A stretch of 64,000 nt of DNA, taken from the NCBI GenBank assembly GCA_016713985.1, contig JADJOD010000002.1, forward strand, positions 1 through 64,000, written 5' to 3'. Under the pieces are notes generated by a model that did no database searches, was not told the DNA's origin, and saw nothing but the letters and a program-made list of their open reading frames with translations. Position 1 is the first letter of the stretch, and the number at the start of each line of letters is the position of its first letter. Source of the stretch: Lewinellaceae bacterium (GTDB lineage Bacteria > Bacteroidota > Bacteroidia > Chitinophagales > Saprospiraceae). Below, in pieces: positions 27,362 to 37,068 of the stretch. The translations under genes and the position numbers were made by a program.

Positions 27362-28740
27362 TTAAGCCAATTCGCGGTACCGGTGAAAAGTCCGCCAGCC
27401 CGCCAGGCAAAATACAATCGCCGCTACCGCAGTCAGTTGCACGCCTGCGGGATTTTCCGTGCTTTTTCCGAACAGCAACAGCGACGGGAAGATCAGGTTG
27501 GCTATCGAAATGCCCACTTTCATGGTAAAGGCGCTGATTCCGAAAAACATACCGGCCATCTGCCGCCGGTTTTCCCGCTCCTCCCGTTCCACTTCATCTC
27601 CGATAATGGCATTGGGCAAAATGCCGAATATGGCCAGGGGAAAAGCGGCGGCGATGCCGAGTCCGTACAACAACCATTCTTTGGGCGCCGGAATTGATTT
27701 CACAAAGGTCAATACGGCAAAATCAGGGCAAATATGATGTAAGCGGTTAAGATCACCCGCCGTTTTCCGATTTTTTTTGTCAACAGGTTAACGGGAAAGT
27801 AAAGCAGAAAACTGGCGAGAAAACTCACGATAGAGAAGGTAAAAGCCATACTTTTATCCAGCCCGAGCAGGATTGTGGTATAAAAACCTACGCCCAATTG
27901 AATAAAAGTCAATGCCAGCCAATACAAAAGAAAGGACGTTAGAAACCACCTGAAATTGCGGTTCTTCAACACCGCCGACAGCGCAAACCCGATGCTGTGC
28001 TCATTTTCCGATTGCCGGGCATAGCGTTTTTCGTTGAGGAACAAAGCGGGCAACAGCATAAATACAAATGCCGTGGCGTGAAGGATTGTGATCGACGACT
28101 GGAACGCGCCTACCGGCGATTGCCCCATGTTTTCAAATATTCCCTGCAGAGCGTACGTACTGTTGCCGGCCACAAATCCCAGCGCCCAGGTAATGGAGAT
28201 CAGGGTACTGATTTGAAGCCGGTCAGCCGGTGTATGGCCGAGTTCGGCGAGCAAGGCATTGTAAGGAATAACATAAAAAGCGAAGAAAAAGTAATACAAA
28301 ACCAGCACCAAGGCCAACCAGGCCAGGTTGTTTCCGCCGGCAGATGATTCAAGGGGGAAAAATGCCAGCGCGCCAAACAAGGCGAAAGGAGCGGCCCCCC
28401 AGAACATAAACCACCTGCGTTTTCCCATCCGGGCGGTTTTATTGTCGCTCCAGTTGGCTACAAGCGGGTCTGCCACCGCGTCGAAAACACGTCCGCCTGC
28501 ACTCAATATTCCGATCAGGGTAAGCACTCCCAGAACGGCCCCCTGGAAAATAAAAGCCGGGAACGCCGGCTGACCCTGCTCGGGCGGCATGTAGAAATAA
28601 ACCAGCAGGTTACCGACGGAATAACTCGCCAGTGACCAGCCAAACTGGCCCATGGCGTACAGGATCAACACCCGCAGCGGGGGCCTGACCGGAGTTATTG
28701 TTTGCAGCGATTCAGCACCCTGCGATTTTCGTTTTGCCAT
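27362..28740 (-). CDS. MFS transporter, GPH cation-sugar symporter type, frameshifted
   Basis: About 460 residues with about 12 membrane segments. The GPH/MFS_2 signs are GRVFDAVADPLVANWSDN and RMGKRRWFMFWGA in the first half, and LPNAIIGDEVEREERENRRQMAGMFFG in the second. One T is lost near 27718 (ATTTTGCC), splitting the last 115 residues off. Substrate, probably a sugar or glycoside, is unknown. It starts seven bases from the stop of the upstream lipoprotein gene, which suggests co-transcription. Confidence 0.88.
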
Positions 28741-28747
28741 TTGCCCT

Positions 28748-29662
28748 TTATTTCCAATCGGGTATCAGCCCGCGCAGCCCCATATCCACGATCATTTCCG
28801 GGGGGGTGACGCCGTCGGCATAAAAATCAAGTTGTCCATTACCGTTTGTGTCCACCCATTCGAAACTTTTGTTGATGGAAAAAGACAACGTGACGGTAAC
28901 ATCGCCGGTTTCATTGCCGGTGATAACAAGCGGCTGCGCAAATTTTCCGGTCACCACACAGGAACCGGCGGGAATGGGACTGCTGGCAAAAAGCGGGTTC
29001 ACCACGGTGGTGGCGCCGGCCGGCGCTTCGCCGGAATAAATCTGGTTATAAGTGTCGTAGGGCGGTGTAAGATTGGTCTCGAATGCCCAGAAGCCTTGTT
29101 TTTTATCGTCATTGACGGTCAGCGACCTGGTGTTGGGCACAACGGAGGTGATATAGGTATTAAAACCAACAAATGCAGCCACCGTTCCTTTTTGCTGGAG
29201 CAGGTTGCCCAAAACCGGCACGTTGTTGATGTTGTATTTAATATCGTAATTCTGGTACGTGACGCTGGTCCTGATCCATTCATAGGTGCCGGGCGGCACG
29301 TCTTTCAGACTGATGGTAAAAAAATTTTCGTTTTCACCGGCTTTGACGGCCTTGTCGAAGTCGACCGCCGCGTCTCCTCCCTTATCGGTTTCTTGCGCGT
29401 GATAAATCACCGCGCCTGCACCCAGTGCAGTGAAGGCGTTTTGCGCCAGTTCGATGTAATGTACACTCATCTGGTGAAATTCCGGCGATTGAGCGGCGTG
29501 CCCGGCTGGGATTGTGGACGGCAAAGCGATATTATTCAGGCGTTCCTGGTTTGGGTCAAATTTGAATTGGAATTGCAACCCGGCGGCATCGCCTGAGTTG
29601 TCTTTTTTACAGGCGGCTGACGTAAGCAGCATCGCCACAAAGAGGAGGTATTGCAGTTTCAT
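28748..29662 (-). CDS. Lipoprotein of unknown function with a calcium-loop-like C-terminus
   Basis: 304 residues, lipobox TSAACKK (Cys18). Near the C-terminus DTNGNGQLDFYADG matches a DxNxDG-type calcium-binding loop. The rest shows beta-rich, carbohydrate-binding-like or surface features (FFTISLKDVPPGTYEWIRTSV, GSCVVTGKFAQPLVITG). No family with known function is recognised. It directly precedes the MFS gene on the same strand. Confidence 0.7.
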   Translation of the reverse strand: MKLQYLLFVAMLLTSAACKKDNSGDAAGLQFQFKFDPNQERLNNIALPSTIPAGHAAQSPEFHQMSVHYIELAQNAFTALGAGAVIYHAQETDKGGDAAVDFDKAVKAGENENFFTISLKDVPPGTYEWIRTSVTYQNYDIKYNINNVPVLGNLLQQKGTVAAFVGFNTYITSVVPNTRSLTVNDDKKQGFWAFETNLTPPYDTYNQIYSGEAPAGATTVVNPLFASSPIPAGSCVVTGKFAQPLVITGNETGDVTVTLSFSINKSFEWVDTNGNGQLDFYADGVTPPEMIVDMGLRGLIPDWK

Positions 29663-29724
29663 AGTATGTAAAATTTCCCTTAAAACGTCCGGCGTGTGCT
29701 AACAAGTATAAAAACGCCGCGGAT

Positions 29725-31710
29725 CTATCGCTTTCGTTGTCCGTTACCGGTGGTTACCCCCAAAGTGGGTTGTGTATCAGGTACGTCGCTCGGAACATCG
29801 TCCGGGTTGGGCGGTTCGTTGCCCGGGCGCGGTTTGGCCTGAACCTGAATTTTGTCCGGTTTGCGGAATTTGGAGATGAGGTTGGCATTCACCATACGTT
29901 CTTCCACGGGTTTGCGGGCTGTGGCGATGGTGTCGTTCATCATCCTTTCGATCATAAGGCCGGCGATCGGTGCGGCGTAGGAAGCGCCCCAGCCGGCGTT
30001 TTCGACGTATACGGCGATCGCAATTTTGGGGTTCTCTTTTGGCGCGAAGGCAAAAAAGACAGAGTGGTCTTCACCGTGGGGGTTCTGGCTGGTGCCTGTT
30101 TTGCCACAGACCTGAATTCCGGGTACCTGGGCGATACGCGCCGTTCCCCGGATCACACATTGCGCCATACCCTCCTGGACCAGGGCAAAATACCGGGGGT
30201 CGATCTTTACGTCGTGCCTTTCGTAAAACCTGGCCGGAATCGGCGTGCCGTCGCGGAATTCTTTCGCGAGGTGTGGAGAATACCAGTAACCACCGTTGGC
30301 GATACATGCTGCAAGATTGGCCATTTGAAGGGTGGTCAACTGGGTTTCACCCTGACCGATTCCTACGGACATGATGGTGGGCGACCGCCAGCCGCCGAGG
30401 TTTTTAGGATAAATTTTGTCGTAATATTTGGTGGTTGGAATATTGCCCGAACTCTCGTTGGGATAATCAATCCCGAGTGGAACACCCAAGCCGAATTGCC
30501 GGCAATATTCGGCGAACATATCCAGCCCCTGCCCCGAATTGGCGAAACCAAATTTGTCAATTTCATTGCGGAACTCATTGAAATAGTATGTATTGCAGGA
30601 GTTGGCAATGGCATCAACCACGTTGCTCACATGTGCGTGGTGGTGGCATTTGTACAAGCGGCCGGCATAAAAATACCCGCCGTTGCACCCGATGCCCCGG
30701 TCGGGGTTCAGGGTGCCTTCCTGTAGTCCGATCAGCGACACCACCGTTTTAAAAATGGATCCGGGCGGGTATTTAGCCATTACGGTGCGGTCGAAGAAGG
30801 GTTTCAGGGTGTCCGTAAGCAACTGACTGAATATGGCGCCGCGCCCCTGGGTCATGGCGAGCAGGTTGGGGTCGTAGGTCGGCGCGCTGATCATACACAA
30901 AATCTGACCCGTTTTCGGTTCTATAGCAACGATGCTGCCCGTTTTGTTTTGCATCAGGTATTCGCCATAGGTTTGCAGGTCGATGTCGATGGAGGAGATC
31001 AGATCGTGGCCGGGTACGGCTGCCGTGTCGAAAGCACCGTTCATGTAGCGTCCTTCGATGCGGCCGAGGTTGTCTTTCAGCAGGGAAATGGTGCCTTTTT
31101 CCCCCCGCATATAGGATTCGTATTCCGATTCGATGCCTGCGGCGCCGATGTAGTCGCCCGATTCGTACAAACCCTTGCTCCGTTCGATATCCCGCGGGTC
31201 CACCTCGTTGATATAACCCAGCACGTGAGCGCCGGCGTGGTAAGGGTAGCCGCGAATGTTGCGCACCTGCACGAAAAATCCGGGAAATTCATACAGGCTT
31301 TCCTGCAGCAGGGCATATTTTTCAATGGACAGTTTTTTATCAAACACAAACGGCACGGAACGCGAAAATTTGCCGCTTTTCCAGTCTTTTTTCAGCCTGA
31401 GGTGAAATTCGTCTTCGGTGATCTGAAGCAACTGGCAGAATTTCGGGATATTCATCGTTTTCAGATCCAGCTGGCTGAACGTCACCATGAGGTCGTACAT
31501 CGCCTCGTTATTGACGATGAGCCGGCCATTGCGGTCGTAAACCAGCCCGCGCGGCGGATACACGGTCAATTTATCGATGGTAGTCGCATCGGCCCGGCGT
31601 CGAAAGGAGTCATCCAGTAATTGCAGATGTGCCACTTTTAATACCAGAATGACCGCACTCACGATGAATACGAGCTGAATGGTGCGCTGTCTTTGAGCCG
31701 AAATATTCAT
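29725..31710 (-). CDS. mrdA: Penicillin-binding protein 2
   Basis: 661 residues. Transpeptidase of lateral wall synthesis, anchored by an N-terminal membrane helix (residues 11-28) with the rest in the periplasm. Active-site motifs: SxxK as GSIFKT with Ser318/Lys321, SxN as SCN at 371-373, and KTG at 537-539 (GKTGTSQNP). YPPRGLVYDRNGRLIVNN is the class B N-terminal block. It is the last gene of a mreB-mreC-mreD-PBP2 set and starts 55 bases behind mreD. The C-terminal tail is proline-rich. Confidence 0.95.
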   Translation of the reverse strand: MNISAQRQRTIQLVFIVSAVILVLKVAHLQLLDDSFRRRADATTIDKLTVYPPRGLVYDRNGRLIVNNEAMYDLMVTFSQLDLKTMNIPKFCQLLQITEDEFHLRLKKDWKSGKFSRSVPFVFDKKLSIEKYALLQESLYEFPGFFVQVRNIRGYPYHAGAHVLGYINEVDPRDIERSKGLYESGDYIGAAGIESEYESYMRGEKGTISLLKDNLGRIEGRYMNGAFDTAAVPGHDLISSIDIDLQTYGEYLMQNKTGSIVAIEPKTGQILCMISAPTYDPNLLAMTQGRGAIFSQLLTDTLKPFFDRTVMAKYPPGSIFKTVVSLIGLQEGTLNPDRGIGCNGGYFYAGRLYKCHHHAHVSNVVDAIANSCNTYYFNEFRNEIDKFGFANSGQGLDMFAEYCRQFGLGVPLGIDYPNESSGNIPTTKYYDKIYPKNLGGWRSPTIMSVGIGQGETQLTTLQMANLAACIANGGYWYSPHLAKEFRDGTPIPARFYERHDVKIDPRYFALVQEGMAQCVIRGTARIAQVPGIQVCGKTGTSQNPHGEDHSVFFAFAPKENPKIAIAVYVENAGWGASYAAPIAGLMIERMMNDTIATARKPVEERMVNANLISKFRKPDKIQVQAKPRPGNEPPNPDDVPSDVPDTQPTLGVTTGNGQRKR

Positions 31711-31765
31711 GATCTGAAAAATGAAACGGCATACCGGATACTCCGGTCGGCCACCAACCGATGCA

Positions 31766-32284
31766 CTAATTCTTTGGGTTGAATAGTATGCAGTAAAGTA
31801 CTACAAATATCATGGTAAGACCCCAACTTGCCAGCGTTTTTAACGTAATTGTTGTAAAGTAGACAAATGTAAACGCGTTGACGGAGAAATACCAAAACAG
31901 GTGTGCGATGAAAAACAGCGCCGCCACCTGGACAAACCACTGCCAGCCGAAATATGCAGGCGCCGCTACCGGTTCTTTGCCCGAATACCCTCCCTTGGGT
32001 TTGTAGGCCGCCAGAATAATGGAACGGGCGAACCCGGAAAAAGCGCCGGCACTGGCGTGCAAACCGATGGTGGTGTAAAAAAAATCGACGGACAGGCCTA
32101 TGGCAAATCCCAGTAACACCACATAGGGCGTGGGCATTTGAATCGGCAGCAACAGTATAAATAAGGGATAAAGCAATACGTTAAAATAGGAGCCGATGGC
32201 CGACCCCGCCTGCTGAAGCAGCAGCGCTTGCACTGCAACTAAACCAATGAACCGCCAAATACTCGGAAATATGCTGTTATTCAT
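31766..32284 (-). CDS. mreD: Rod shape-determining protein MreD
   Basis: 172 residues, about five membrane segments, very hydrophobic. Assigned by context (between mreC and PBP2) and by the family pattern MLGFAIGLSVDFFYTTIGLHASAG. Its start overlaps the mreC stop by eight bases, suggesting translational coupling. Confidence 0.88.
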   Translation of the reverse strand: MNNSIFPSIWRFIGLVAVQALLLQQAGSAIGSYFNVLLYPLFILLLPIQMPTPYVVLLGFAIGLSVDFFYTTIGLHASAGAFSGFARSIILAAYKPKGGYSGKEPVAAPAYFGWQWFVQVAALFFIAHLFWYFSVNAFTFVYFTTITLKTLASWGLTMIFVVLYCILFNPKN

Positions 32285-33266
32285 TTTTCGCTTTCTGATT
32301 CAGGCTGTCCAGTTCACTGTAAAAAATATCGTTGACAATGTATACATGATTTAGCGTGGCCATATCCTGGTTGAGTTTCACCCGGATGATCCAGGAATTC
32401 AGGTTTTCAGGGTCTTCTTTGGGCGTGCCCTCCACTTTTCCCACCAAAATATCTTTCGGAAAAATTTGCGAATAACCACTCGTCAGCACCAGGTCGTTTT
32501 CTTTTACTTTAAAATGCCGTTGAACGAACTTTAGCGTCATCACGGAGGGGTCGCCACCTTCCCAGATCAGGGAACCCAGGGAACGAACGGGTTCTTTTCT
32601 GCGGCCTGCGGTATTGTCATTACCCGCATCCCGAATGGAAGGCGCCGGGGCATCGGCCCGGTGAATCACCACAGAAATTTTTGTCTGCCGGTGCAGCAAT
32701 GACATCGCCATGGAAAAATGAGGCGTCACATGCCGTACGATGCCGGCGATCCCGTCTTTAGTCACTACGCCCATACCCGGCTGGACGTTATCGCTGCTCC
32801 CCCGGTTGATCACCAGCCAGTTGTTGGCGCCACTGATAGAATTGCCCACCACCCGTCCGGCAATAAACTCGTATTGCGGCCGGATCATTAGCCGGCGAAG
32901 GGAATCATTACTTGCCAGGGAATCCAGTTCACGAAGAAAAAAGGTGTCGCGGTAAGGCACCTGAATGTTGCGCGCATCCGACAATTGAGCGCGCAAATGC
33001 GCGTTTTCGGCGATCAAACTATCCGAAACCTCCTTTAGGTGTGTATAGGCCAGCAAGTTGCTGCGTTTTTCCTGGATGTTGCCACCAACCAGGCCCATCG
33101 TATGGGTAAAAATCGCGTTTTGCCGGTCGTTGTACTGAAGAATAATGTAAAAACAAAACAGCTCTACCAGGAGGAAGGTCATAAACCCGCCGTTTCGGGT
33201 AAGAAGAGGAGTTTGCCCATTTTCGGGAATAATGATAAAATGATAAAGAGCCTCAGAACCGCTCAC
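32277..33266 (-). CDS. mreC: Rod shape-determining protein MreC
   Basis: About 329 residues from a GTG at 33266, or about 314 from an ATG at 33220 if one base is missing just after it (the family start would then read MGKLLFL...RNGGF). One membrane helix (FMTFLLVELFCFYIIL), a coiled coil (LKEVSDSLIAENAHLRAQL), and the beta domain with VVGNSISGANNWLVINRGSSDNVQPGMGVV and a second copy LVLTSGYSQIFPKDILVGKV. It links the cytoskeleton to wall enzymes. Lies 17 bases downstream of mreB. Confidence 0.9.
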   Translation of the reverse strand: MSGSEALYHFIIIPENGQTPLLTRNGGFMTFLLVELFCFYIILQYNDRQNAIFTHTMGLVGGNIQEKRSNLLAYTHLKEVSDSLIAENAHLRAQLSDARNIQVPYRDTFFLRELDSLASNDSLRRLMIRPQYEFIAGRVVGNSISGANNWLVINRGSSDNVQPGMGVVTKDGIAGIVRHVTPHFSMAMSLLHRQTKISVVIHRADAPAPSIRDAGNDNTAGRRKEPVRSLGSLIWEGGDPSVMTLKFVQRHFKVKENDLVLTSGYSQIFPKDILVGKVEGTPKEDPENLNSWIIRVKLNQDMATLNHVYIVNDIFYSELDSLNQKAKNE

Positions 33267-33282
33267 GCACTACTTATGGCGA

Positions 33283-34314
33283 TTAAACACTTTTGCGATC
33301 GATCAGGAAAGAGTACTGGTGCGAGTTGCGCAAGGCCATACCCGTACCACGTACAACAGCCCGCAACGGATCATCCGCCACATGAACGGACAGTTTCGTT
33401 TTTTGCTCCAGCCGTTTGTCGAGTCCGCGCAGCAAGGCGCCGCCGCCGGTCAGGTAAAGACCGGTTTTGTAAATGTCCGAAGCAAGTTCCGGGGGGGTCA
33501 GTTCGAGGGCTTTCAACACGGCGTCTTCGATCTTGCTGATACTTTTATCGAGGGCATAAGCCACTTCCTGGTAACTGACCTTGATCTGCTTGGGAATACC
33601 CGTCATAAGGTCGCGGCCGTTAACGGCGTAATCGCCGGGCGGGTTTTCCAGTTCGTGTAATGCCGAACCGACGTGTATTTTGACCTGTTCCGCCGTTCGT
33701 TCGCCGATCAGGATATTATGCTCCCGTTTCATGTAATTCATAATATCGTTCGTGAGTTCGTCGCCGGCGATGCGGATCGACTGGTCGCAAACGATGCCGG
33801 ACAGTGCAATAACGGCAATCTCGGTGGTGCCGCCGCCGATATCGATGATCTTATTGCCAACCGGTTCTTCAATATTCAATCCGATGCCCAGCGCGGCTGC
33901 CATCGGTTCATGGATCAGGTATGTTTCCTTGCTGTCGACGTGGTCTGCAGAATCGAATACCGCGCGTTTTTCCACTTCCGTGATACCGCTGGGGATACAA
34001 ATCACCATTTTCAGGTGGCTGAAAAAACTGTTTTTACGGCCCACCATTTTGATCATGCTCTCTATCATTGCCTCTGCGGCCTGGAAGTCGGCGATTACGC
34101 CGTCTTTTAGCGGGCGTACGGTTTTTATGTTTTCGTGGGTTTTTTCGTGCATTTGCATCGCACGGTGGCCCACGGCAATCGTTTCTCCGGTCCGGCGATT
34201 CATGGCAACAATGGATGGTTCGTCCACAATAACCTGATCATCCACCATAATAAGTGTATTGGCTGTGCCAAGATCAACTGCTAATTCCTGCTTGAAAAAT
34301 TTAAAGAAGTTCAA
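33283..34314 (-). CDS. mreB: Rod shape-determining protein MreB
   Basis: 343 residues, bacterial actin. AVDLGTANTLIM forms phosphate loop 1, NKIIDIGGGTTEIAVI phosphate loop 2, and YLTGGGALLRGLDKRL the adenosine motif. It heads the mre operon; a TAnnTTTG element lies about 57 bases upstream. Confidence 0.97.
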   Translation of the reverse strand: MNFFKFFKQELAVDLGTANTLIMVDDQVIVDEPSIVAMNRRTGETIAVGHRAMQMHEKTHENIKTVRPLKDGVIADFQAAEAMIESMIKMVGRKNSFFSHLKMVICIPSGITEVEKRAVFDSADHVDSKETYLIHEPMAAALGIGLNIEEPVGNKIIDIGGGTTEIAVIALSGIVCDQSIRIAGDELTNDIMNYMKREHNILIGERTAEQVKIHVGSALHELENPPGDYAVNGRDLMTGIPKQIKVSYQEVAYALDKSISKIEDAVLKALELTPPELASDIYKTGLYLTGGGALLRGLDKRLEQKTKLSVHVADDPLRAVVRGTGMALRNSHQYSFLIDRKSV

Positions 34315-34370
34315 CTTTACTGTCTGTTTGAAAGTGATTGGAAGCCTGGTGTTATTTTCCGTAAATCGCG

Positions 34371-34378
34371 CAAAACTA
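34371..34378 (-). promoter_or_regulatory. TAnnTTTG -7 element for mreB
   Basis: On the minus strand TAGTTTTG lies 57 bases before the mreB ATG (34314), in the gap behind the M16-like gene. This fits an own promoter for the mre operon. Confidence 0.4.
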
Positions 34379-34428
34379 CGCAGGTTTTCGGGGAATTTTC
34401 GCTATATAGAGACCTTAAAATTTTGTTT

Positions 34429-35703
34429 TTATCCGGCGGTAACCACCCAGAAATCTTCGGGTTGCAGATAACGTCGGGCAAGCACTGTAATTGTGCGGGT
34501 TGAATTTGACGAATGGTGTCTGCCAGCGCGGCAAATTCCGCCTCGGTGAGGGCCTTCCACAATAAGGCTGCGAACCACATCGGAGGTGTTCAGGGGGCCG
34601 TCGAGGCCGTTGAGCAACATCCCGAGCAGGTAGTTGCGCACCATGCCCAGTTCTTCTTCACTGACCGGTTCTTCCCGCAATTTTTGCATTTCGGCAAATA
34701 TTTCTCTGAGCGTCGCGGCTGCCGAGCCGGGTCCGACTTCCGTAGCGATGTAAAAACAGCCGTCGTGCAAATATGCATCGAGTGTGGAGTAGATATTGTA
34801 GGTAAAACCTTTTTTTTCGCGAATGTTGGTCATCAGCCTGGAGCCGAAATATCCGCCGAGGATCGCGTTGAGCACGTACAAACCGTTAAAGTCGGGATGG
34901 CGGCGGTTAAATGCCCTGCGTCCGATTTTGATCGCCGTTTGCAGGGAGCCGGCGTGTTTGATTTTCCGGGACGCCGGCCGGGTATCAACAACCGGCACAA
35001 CCGGCTTTCGTTCAGCAACTTGCGGCAGTTTTTTCCACTGCCCGAAATGTTGGTTGAGCAATTGTAAAACCGGCTGATCGATGCTGCCGCTGGCGAACAG
35101 CAGGCAATTGGAGGGCGTGAACCAGGTATCGTAAAACCGCTGCAGGTCGGACCGGTCGAGCGCGGCATAGTCGTCCGGCACAGAGTTGTACCCATACGGA
35201 TGTTGTTCGCCGAAGATCAGTTCCGTGATCTTCCGGTAGGCCAGCACCTCCACCTTTTCCAGTTCCACGAGTAATTCCTGAACGCTGGTGAGTTGAAAGG
35301 TTTCCAGTTCCGATGCCGGGAATACGGGCGCCTGCAAGACTTCGGCAAAAACCGGTATCAGTTCGGCAGCGTATTTTTTCAGGGAAAACAGCAGGATATT
35401 GGAGGTATCGAGGTTGGAGGGCACCGCCAGTGAGCCGCCGTAAAAATCGATGTGTTCAGCGATCTCGGCGCCCGAGCGGTTTATTGTGCCTTCCCGAAGC
35501 AGGCGGGTAGTTGCACGCGATACCAGTTTTTTATCTTCTTCCGGTCTGCCGGCGCGAAACACCGCCTCCAGTTTTATAATTTCCTGACCTGGAAAATCCA
35601 GCACATACACGGGAAGGCCATTGTCCAGGTATACCACCTGCGGGTGCGGCAACACCAGGTTGCCAATTTCGTGTATGGGCGGCGCGGATTTACGGTTCAG
35701 CAT
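34429..35703 (-). CDS. M16-like protein lacking the zinc motif, frameshifted at the C-terminus
   Basis: About 424 residues; start at 35703 (MLNRKSAPPI). Fold markers of M16: LEAVFRAGRPEEDKKLVSRATTRLLREGT, GEQHPYGYNSVPDDYAALDRSDLQRFYDTWFTPSNCLL, LNAILGGYFGSRLMTNIREKKGFTYNIYS. Where active members have HxxEH this one has RATTR, so it should not bind zinc and is likely the non-catalytic partner in a heterodimer, as in mitochondrial processing peptidase. No signal peptide is visible. Two one-base errors near 34545 and 34500 split the last 60 residues. No active partner is adjacent. Confidence 0.87.
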   Translation of the reverse strand: MLNRKSAPPIHEIGNLVLPHPQVVYLDNGLPVYVLDFPGQEIIKLEAVFRAGRPEEDKKLVSRATTRLLREGTINRSGAEIAEHIDFYGGSLAVPSNLDTSNILLFSLKKYAAELIPVFAEVLQAPVFPASELETFQLTSVQELLVELEKVEVLAYRKITELIFGEQHPYGYNSVPDDYAALDRSDLQRFYDTWFTPSNCLLFASGSIDQPVLQLLNQHFGQWKKLPQVAERKPVVPVVDTRPASRKIKHAGSLQTAIKIGRRAFNRRHPDFNGLYVLNAILGGYFGSRLMTNIREKKGFTYNIYSTLDAYLHDGCFYIATEVGPGSAAATLREIFAEMQKLREEPVSEEELGMVRNYLLGMLLNGLDGPLNTSDVVRSLIVEGPHRGGICRAGRHHSSNSTRTITVLARRYLQPEDFWVVTAG

Positions 35704-35879
35704 GATTGCTTGGGTTGCCGGGTTTGGGTTTACAACAGGTTGGGCGTTGAAGAATATTTCCGATTGGGAGCGCGAAGATAAATTTTTCCGCCTTTTCCAC
35801 AGATTGTTAGTTTTTTCAAACAAAAAGGCGAGCAGATGGATTTACATTTGCCGAAATATTTCTGTCCCAAATTCGCCGC

Positions 35880-35940
35880 AACCCTTAAACCCTTAAACCC
35901 TCAAACCCTTAAACCCTTAAACCCTCAAACCTTCAAACCA
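35880..35940 (+). repeat. G-free word repeat (AAACCCTTAAACCCTC) before dnaN
   Basis: About six copies of AACCCTTAAACCCTCAA fill the 60 bases that end ten bases before the dnaN ATG. The coding strand has no G. Confidence 0.85.
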
Positions 35941-35949
35941 TATTCTTCG

Positions 35950-37068
35950 ATGAAATTCAGTGTTTCTTCTTCCGAGCTTTTGAAACAACTCCAGATCGCC
36001 TCCGGCGCGATCGGCTCCAATCCTGTATTGCCGATCCTGGAAGATTTTTTATTTACGATCGAAAATAAAAAACTCACGATTGCCGCCACCGACCTGGAAA
36101 CCAGCATCGCGACCACCATCGAAGTGCTGGCGGACGACGATTTTGCCGTAGCCGTGCCTGCAAAAATCCTGCTCGACACCCTCAAAGCATTACCCGCGCA
36201 GCCCGTTACATTTACGGTGAGCGAAGATAACTGGGGCATCGAGATCACCTCTTCCTACGGCAAGTACAAACTGGCCGGTGAAAATGGCGCGGATTTCCCC
36301 AGCATCCCCGAAGCGGATTCGGTGGAAACCGTAAAAATCAACAGTCAGTACCTGCTGGAAGGCATCAACAATACGGTGTTCGCCACCTCATCCGACGAAT
36401 TACGGCCTGCAATGACCGGTGTATATTTCCAGTTGGAAAATAATAAGCTGGTCTGTGTCGCCACAGACGCGCACAAATTGGTCAAGTTTACCACCCACCA
36501 ACTCGCGGGGGAAGTTTCCACTAATTTTATTGTGCCGAAAAAAGCGCTCAACCTGCTCAAAAACGCCCTGCCGGCCAACGATGCGGTCACCATTTCCTAC
36601 AATAAGGCGAATGCCTTTTTTGCCTTCGGCAGCATGAACCTGGTGTGCCGCCTGATCGACGCCCGCTACCCGGACTACAATGCCGTCATTCCGGTCGACA
36701 ATCCGAACCTGATGTCGGTAAGCCGCACCGATTTTCAGAATTCACTCAAACGGATTGCCATCTACGCCAACAAAACGACCAATCAGGTTGTGCTCGACAT
36801 CAGCGATAAAAGCCTGACTGTCAGCGCGCAAGACCTCGATTTTTCCAATGAAGCAACCGAGCAGATGGCTTGTGCCTATGAAGGCGCGCCGATGAAGATT
36901 GCGTTCAACGCCAAGTTCCTCGTGGAAATGTTGGGCGTACTCGAATCGGATGAAGTGAAAATGGAGTTTTCCACCCCCAGCCGCGCGGGTATTCTCACTC
37001 CGGTAGAGGAGGAGAATACCAACCGCGAAATTCTGATGCTGGTGATGCCGGTGATGTTGAATAACTGA
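35950..37068 (+). CDS. dnaN: DNA polymerase III subunit beta (sliding clamp)
   Basis: 372 residues; start MKFSVSSSELLKQLQIASG at 35950, directly behind the repeat. Three clamp domains of about 120 residues each; typical blocks LPILEDFLFTIENKKLTIAATDLETS, LRPAMTGVYFQ, CVATDAHKLVKF, YPDYNAVIP and C-terminal REILMLVMPVMLNN. dnaA and the origin are not next to it. Its TGA stop abuts the stop of the convergent rhodanese gene in the palindrome TGATCA. Confidence 0.97.
   Translation: MKFSVSSSELLKQLQIASGAIGSNPVLPILEDFLFTIENKKLTIAATDLETSIATTIEVLADDDFAVAVPAKILLDTLKALPAQPVTFTVSEDNWGIEITSSYGKYKLAGENGADFPSIPEADSVETVKINSQYLLEGINNTVFATSSDELRPAMTGVYFQLENNKLVCVATDAHKLVKFTTHQLAGEVSTNFIVPKKALNLLKNALPANDAVTISYNKANAFFAFGSMNLVCRLIDARYPDYNAVIPVDNPNLMSVSRTDFQNSLKRIAIYANKTTNQVVLDISDKSLTVSAQDLDFSNEATEQMACAYEGAPMKIAFNAKFLVEMLGVLESDEVKMEFSTPSRAGILTPVEEENTNREILMLVMPVMLNN

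Noticed and set aside
35880..35940. Telomere-like repeat (CCCTTAAA)
   Set aside because: Internal position, degenerate words, and similar blocks with other words at other loci; there is no sign of a linear end.
35700..36000. Replication origin next to dnaN
   Set aside because: No dnaA gene, DnaA-box cluster or AT-rich unwinding region was seen; the repeat here belongs to the word-repeat family found at many loci.
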